Shown: positions 60,735 to 64,000 of the stretch, piece after piece | Numbering within the stretch: position 1 is the first letter of the stretch | How the letters are laid out: every line of letters starts with the position of its first letter | Source: Myxococcus landrumus | Lineage (GTDB): Bacteria; Myxococcota; Myxococcia; Myxococcales; Myxococcaceae | Length of the DNA stretch: 64,000 nt | Direction of reading: 5' to 3' | Assembly: GCF_017301635.1 (NCBI RefSeq) | Contig: NZ_CP071091.1 | Span: 7,618,501 to 7,682,500 of the forward strand | Notes under the pieces: model-generated | The model's input: only the letters and a program-made list of their open reading frames with translations | Database searches by the model: none | Told to the model about the DNA's origin: nothing | Translations under genes and position numbers: made by a program

Positions 60735-61240
60735 ATGGCAACGGCCGAGGGGGCAACGAGCTGTCGGAGCGTCAACGCCACGCCGACCACCGCATCACCC
60801 AAGGCATGGATGACCGCAGGCAGGTGGAGGCGACGGCGGACCGCATCCGGGACGAGCTGCTCCTGACGCTGGAGGAGCTGGAGCGCAGGCGCGGGCGGAT
60901 GCTGGATGTCCGCTACCAGGTCCAGCAGCACTCCGGCGCGCTCCTGGCCGCGGGCGCCGTGGCCATGGTGCTGGTGGGGGCGGGCGTGGGCTTCGCCGTC
61001 TATCGCTCCCGCCACCGCGCGGAGGTGATGCGACGCAAGCGGCGCAAGGCGCTCCAGCGCGCATGGGAGCACCCGGACCGCCTGGCCTCCAAGGCCGAGC
61101 AGCGGCCCGTGGGGGTGGAGCTGGGCCGCAAGCTCATCCTCATCTTCGCCACCACGCTGGCCACCGCCGTGGCGAAGAGCTCCGTCCAGACACTCGTGCC
61201 TCCCCGAGGGGCACCGAGCGCGGCTTCCCTTGGTGAGTAG
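60731..61240 (+). CDS. DUF3618-like membrane protein
   Basis: A 169-residue protein with an N-terminal charged helix (about 30-65, TADRIRDELLLTLEELERRR), the signature of DUF3618-type proteins, one membrane span (GALLAAGAVAMVLVGAGVGFAV) and an Arg/Lys-rich stretch after it (RRKRRKALQRAW). Translationally coupled to the preceding small membrane protein. A second weak hydrophobic patch (LILIFATTLATAVA) is near the end. Membrane-associated partner of unknown function. Confidence 0.8.
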   Translation: MNGNGRGGNELSERQRHADHRITQGMDDRRQVEATADRIRDELLLTLEELERRRGRMLDVRYQVQQHSGALLAAGAVAMVLVGAGVGFAVYRSRHRAEVMRRKRRKALQRAWEHPDRLASKAEQRPVGVELGRKLILIFATTLATAVAKSSVQTLVPPRGAPSAASLGE

Positions 61241-61279
61241 AAATTCTAAATACAAATAAATCATACATAAAGCATTCTG
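61241..61279 (+). promoter_or_regulatory. Strongly AT-rich block immediately upstream of cydA
   Basis: Eight of 39 bases are G or C, in a region otherwise dominated by GC. It follows the upstream stop directly and runs to the cydA ATG. There is no Shine-Dalgarno sequence. The block probably holds the cydA promoter (TACAAATAAA, TACATAA) or a nucleoid-protein/anaerobic regulator site. Confidence 0.5.
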
Positions 61280-62605
61280 ATGTCCATGACGGACCTGCTC
61301 TATGCGCGGGCGCAGATGGGGCTGTCGCTCGCGTTCCACATCGTCTTCGCGGCTGCGGGTGTGGCGCTGCCGGTCCTCATGGTGTTGAGCGACTGGAAGG
61401 CGCGGCGCACGCGAGACGCCGACTACGTGAAGCTGAGCCAGAAGCTGGCGAAGGGGACGGCCATCCTCTTCGCGGTGGGCGCGGTGAGCGGCACGGTGTT
61501 GTCGTTCGAGCTGGGCCTTCTGTGGCCGGACTTCATGGGCCAGTACGGTGAAGTGATTGGGCTGCCCTTCAGTCTGGAGGGCGTGGCCTTCTTCACCGAG
61601 GCCATCTTCCTGGGCATCTACCTCTACGGCCGCGAGCGGGTGTCGCCGGGGCTGCACCTGTTCTCCGGCATCATGGTGGCGGTGAGCGGCGCGGCCAGCG
61701 CGTTCTTCGTCACGCTGGTCAACGTCTTCATGAATGACCCGTCCGGCTTCGTGGCCACGCCCGACGGGCCCACGCAGGTTCAGCCGCTGGTGGCCATGTT
61801 CAGCCCGGGCTGGCAGTACCAGACCGTGCACGTGCTGCTCTCCTGCTATCAGGCGAGCGCCTTCGCCATGGCGGGCATCCACGCCTTCGTGTTGCTGCGT
61901 CATCCCGGTGCGGCGTTCCATCGCAAGGCGCTGTCGGTGGCGCTCCCACTGGCCTGTGTCACCGCGTTGCTCCAGCCACTGGTGGGCGACTTGTCCGCCA
62001 AGCACGTGGCGAAGGCGCAGCCGGTGAAGCTGGCGGCGATGGAGTCGCACTTCGAGACGGAGCGCGGCGCGCCGCTGCGCCTGGGCGGAGTGACGGTCCC
62101 CAAGGCGCTGTCCATCCTGGCCTTCGGAGACCCGGACGCGGAGGTGAGGGGCCTGAACGAGTTTCCCCGCGACACGTGGCCACCGGTGGCGAAGGTGCAT
62201 GGGGCCTTCCAGGTGATGGTCGGCACGGGCAGCGCCATGGCGTTGCTGTCGCTGGTGACGCTGCTCTACCGGTGGCGGAAGAAGGCGTGGCCATCCGGCC
62301 GGAAGATGATGTGGGCCTGGCTGGTGTCGGGGCCACTGGGGTTGGTGGCGCTGGAGGCGGGGTGGCTCGTCACCGAGTGGGGCCGCCAGCCGTGGATTGT
62401 CCGAGGCTTCATGCGCACCGCGGACGCGGTGACGCCCGTGCCTCACCTGGCGGCGCCGTTCTGGACGTTCACCGCCGTGTATCTCTTCCTGGGCGTCGTG
62501 GTGGTGGCGCTGCTCAAGCGCCAGGTGGCCGGCACGATGCCGGACCGCGACGAAGGCCCGGTGACGGGGCGCGGCGTGAAGGAGGACGACGCCCATGTCC
62601 ACTGA
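61280..62605 (+). CDS. cydA: Cytochrome bd-type quinol oxidase subunit I
   Basis: Haem-bearing subunit, 441 residues, nine or so membrane helices. The axial haem b595-type His20 is in GLSLAFHIVFAA, the conserved Glu pair is in FSLEGVAFFTEAIFLGIYL, and GWQYQTVHVLLSCYQ provides a further His. The Q-loop is short, so it belongs to the CioA-like group of cyanide-insensitive oxidases. Oxidises quinol with O2 without pumping protons. Such enzymes tolerate NO well, which fits the nearby NO-detoxification operon. No ribosome site is seen upstream. Overlaps cydB by 11 bp. Confidence 0.95.
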   Translation: MSMTDLLYARAQMGLSLAFHIVFAAAGVALPVLMVLSDWKARRTRDADYVKLSQKLAKGTAILFAVGAVSGTVLSFELGLLWPDFMGQYGEVIGLPFSLEGVAFFTEAIFLGIYLYGRERVSPGLHLFSGIMVAVSGAASAFFVTLVNVFMNDPSGFVATPDGPTQVQPLVAMFSPGWQYQTVHVLLSCYQASAFAMAGIHAFVLLRHPGAAFHRKALSVALPLACVTALLQPLVGDLSAKHVAKAQPVKLAAMESHFETERGAPLRLGGVTVPKALSILAFGDPDAEVRGLNEFPRDTWPPVAKVHGAFQVMVGTGSAMALLSLVTLLYRWRKKAWPSGRKMMWAWLVSGPLGLVALEAGWLVTEWGRQPWIVRGFMRTADAVTPVPHLAAPFWTFTAVYLFLGVVVVALLKRQVAGTMPDRDEGPVTGRGVKEDDAHVH

Positions 62606-63620
62606 GGCGATGCTGGGCTTCGTGATGGCGGGGGCGTTTGTCCTCTATGCCCTCTTCGGCGGCGCGGACTTCGGCGGAGGCGTGTGGGATTTGTTCGCCT
62701 CCGGCCCTCGCAAGGCCGAGCAACGCACGCTCATCGCCCGCGCGATGGGGCCGGTGTGGGAGGTGAACCACGTCTGGCTCATCGTCGGAATGGTGTTGAT
62801 GTTCGCGGGTTTCCCCCGTGCCTTCGCGGCGTTGAGCGTGGCGCTGCATGTCCCGCTCACGCTCCTGATGCTCGGCATCGTCTTCCGGGGTGCGGCCTTC
62901 ACCTTCCGGGCCTACGACTCGCGCGGCTACGCGGCGGAGCGGCAGTGGGGGCTGGTCTTCAGCATCGCCAGCGTCGTCGCGCCGCTGCTGCTGGGCATGT
63001 GCGTGGGCGCGGTGGCGAGCGGGGACATCCGCGTGGAGGGGCGCGTGGTGGTGAGCGGCTTCTTCGCCTCGTGGCTGTCGCCCTTCGCCTGGGCGGTGGG
63101 TGTGTTGGCGCTGACCCTCTTCGCGTTCCTGGCGGCGGTGTATCTCACCCACGAGGCGCACTCCGAGGGCCTGCGCGAGGACTTCCGGAGGCGCGCGCTG
63201 GGGGCGGGGGTGGCCGTCTTCCTCTCGGCCTTCGTGGTGCTGCTCCTGGCTCGCGGCGGCGCGCCCCGGGTGTGGGAAGGTCTGCTGCGCTCTCCCTTCG
63301 CGCTGGTGCTGCATGGGGCCACGGCGGTGGCGGCGGTGACGGCCTTCGCCCTGCTGTGGACGCGGCGCTTCCAGTGGGCGCGGCTGGCCGCGGCCTTCCA
63401 GGCCGGGCTCATCGTCCTGGGGTGGGCCGCGTCCCAGTACCCTTACCTGGTGGTGCCCGACATCACGCTGAGCGGCGCGGCCTCCAGCACCTCGACCCAG
63501 CGCGTGCTGCTGGTCGCGGTCGTCATCGGCGCGCTCACGGTGGTCCCTTCCATCGCGCTCCTCTTCCGTGTGTTTCGACCCAGGCCTGAGGGGAACTCGA
63601 CCCCAGGCCCTCACGCCTGA
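62595..63620 (+). CDS. cydB: Cytochrome bd-type quinol oxidase subunit II
   Basis: Membrane subunit, 341 residues, about eight or nine helices, with the CydB signature YALFGGADFGGGVWDLFA and WEVNHVWLIVGMVLMF near the N-terminus. Forms the heterodimer with CydA. Start at 62595 inside the cydA 3' end, so translation is coupled. It is followed directly by a strong terminator. No cydX-like small ORF was found downstream. Confidence 0.95.
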   Translation: MSTEAMLGFVMAGAFVLYALFGGADFGGGVWDLFASGPRKAEQRTLIARAMGPVWEVNHVWLIVGMVLMFAGFPRAFAALSVALHVPLTLLMLGIVFRGAAFTFRAYDSRGYAAERQWGLVFSIASVVAPLLLGMCVGAVASGDIRVEGRVVVSGFFASWLSPFAWAVGVLALTLFAFLAAVYLTHEAHSEGLREDFRRRALGAGVAVFLSAFVVLLLARGGAPRVWEGLLRSPFALVLHGATAVAAVTAFALLWTRRFQWARLAAAFQAGLIVLGWAASQYPYLVVPDITLSGAASSTSTQRVLLVAVVIGALTVVPSIALLFRVFRPRPEGNSTPGPHA

Positions 63621-63690
63621 AACAGAAAAAATGCCGCCTGATTGGAGCACCGGCCCGGTGATGGAGCCGGTGTTCGGCTTTTTCTGTTTT
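63621..63690 (+). terminator. Strong composite terminator after cydAB
   Basis: AACAGAAAAA (63621-63630) pairs with TTTTTCTGTT (63679-63688), and an inner CACCGG/CCGGTG GC region lies between. The T-run in the 3' arm makes it a good intrinsic terminator on the plus strand; by symmetry it may work in both directions. Confidence 0.8.
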
Positions 63691-63764
63691 ACCTCGGGGT
63701 GTGGGGCTCTCGTGTTTGTCTTTGCTCGGCGTGTGTGACGCCTTGAGTCGCTTTCCAGGGAGCC

Positions 63765-63779
63765 CGAATCTTTGATTCG
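63765..63779. promoter_or_regulatory. Short palindrome upstream of the last gene
   Basis: CGAATC-TTT-GATTCG, six-base perfect arms, 129 bp before the last start. It is in the AT-richer promoter-like region (63691-63907). Possible operator; no regulator suggested. Confidence 0.3.
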
Positions 63780-63907
63780 TGAGAGGAAATGTCGAACGGG
63801 AGCCAAGGACGTTTCACGATTTTGATGAGCAAGGAGTTGCATCGAGCCCGTTGTTAAATGCAAGACAGTGAGAAGCACCGCTTCTTCACGACGTGGAGGT
63901 CCCCGAT

Positions 63908-64000
63908 ATGGTGGGTGTCGCACGACTCGCGGTCTTGCTTTGTGTTGTCTTGACCTGGCTCCCGGGTGTGTCTCAGGCGAATGATTCTTTTGTAAACTGG
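63908..64000 (+). CDS. Secreted protein, N-terminal fragment
   Basis: Only 31 codons are visible before the window ends. A GGAGG ribosome site precedes the ATG, and residues 1-24 form a Sec signal peptide (RLAVLLCVVLTWLPGVSQA) with probable cleavage before NDSF. The rest lies outside the window, so function cannot be judged. The gene starts 218 bp after the cydAB terminator and has its own promoter region. Confidence 0.7.
   Translation, partial: MVGVARLAVLLCVVLTWLPGVSQANDSFVNW

Overview
The window is very G+C-rich, with strong third-position G/C bias, dense gene packing and many antisense frames kept open by composition. The gene set points to a fruiting myxobacterium (Myxococcaceae: Myxococcus, Corallococcus or relatives). 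It includes a second chemosensory system with a CheA-receiver hybrid, several multidomain histidine kinases, many secreted lipoproteins and proteases, VgrG proteins with DUF6484 and TIGR02270-type partners, and a phytoene-desaturase-type gene. I saw no rRNA, tRNA, CRISPR array, IS element or prophage.

Layout. 1-11.4 kb: a C-terminal gene fragment, a CPA1 antiporter, a PAS/GAF histidine kinase and a tightly overlapping chemosensory operon on the minus strand (cheW-cheR-cheW-mcp-cheA-cheB). 11.7-20.5 kb: a secreted metalloprotease, a VOC protein, a methyltransferase, a secreted alpha/beta hydrolase, an LVIVD-repeat lipoprotein, a LysR regulator and small Cys-rich lipoproteins. A diverged 54-bp direct repeat flanks the LVIVD gene. 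20.5-25.9 kb: a CHASE histidine kinase, a phytoene desaturase-like enzyme and a polytopic chemoreceptor. 26-37.5 kb: an astacin-type protease with four C-terminal repeats, CsbD, a tandem USP, an ABC exporter, a Uma2 protein, a DJ-1/PfpI protein, a beta-helix lipoprotein and an S41-type protease.

37.8-45.2 kb is a type VI secretion tip and cargo operon: a VgrG with a C-terminal toxin-like domain, a candidate immunity protein, a second VgrG, a DUF6484 protein and a HEAT-repeat TIGR02270-like protein. No tss structural genes are present, so this is an orphan VgrG island. 45.4-50.4 kb holds small secreted Cys-rich proteins, a thioredoxin, an SMI1/KNR4-domain protein with a histone-H1-like tail, a SanA-like protein and a stand-alone receiver.

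50.5-55 kb carries the F1-ATPase genes atpG, atpD and atpC, with an SPFH lipoprotein gene between atpG and atpD and a secreted unknown between atpD and atpC. atpH and atpA are not upstream. 55-58.7 kb has a divergent ArsR/flavin reductase pair, then an operon for truncated haemoglobin, ferredoxin-reductase, an NsrR-type regulator and a thioredoxin-fold protein. That operon is preceded by an almost perfect NsrR operator and looks like a self-regulated nitric-oxide detoxification unit. 59-63.7 kb: an ADP-ribosylglycohydrolase, two small membrane proteins and cytochrome bd oxidase (cydAB), itself NO-tolerant in other bacteria, ended by a strong terminator. The last gene runs off the edge.
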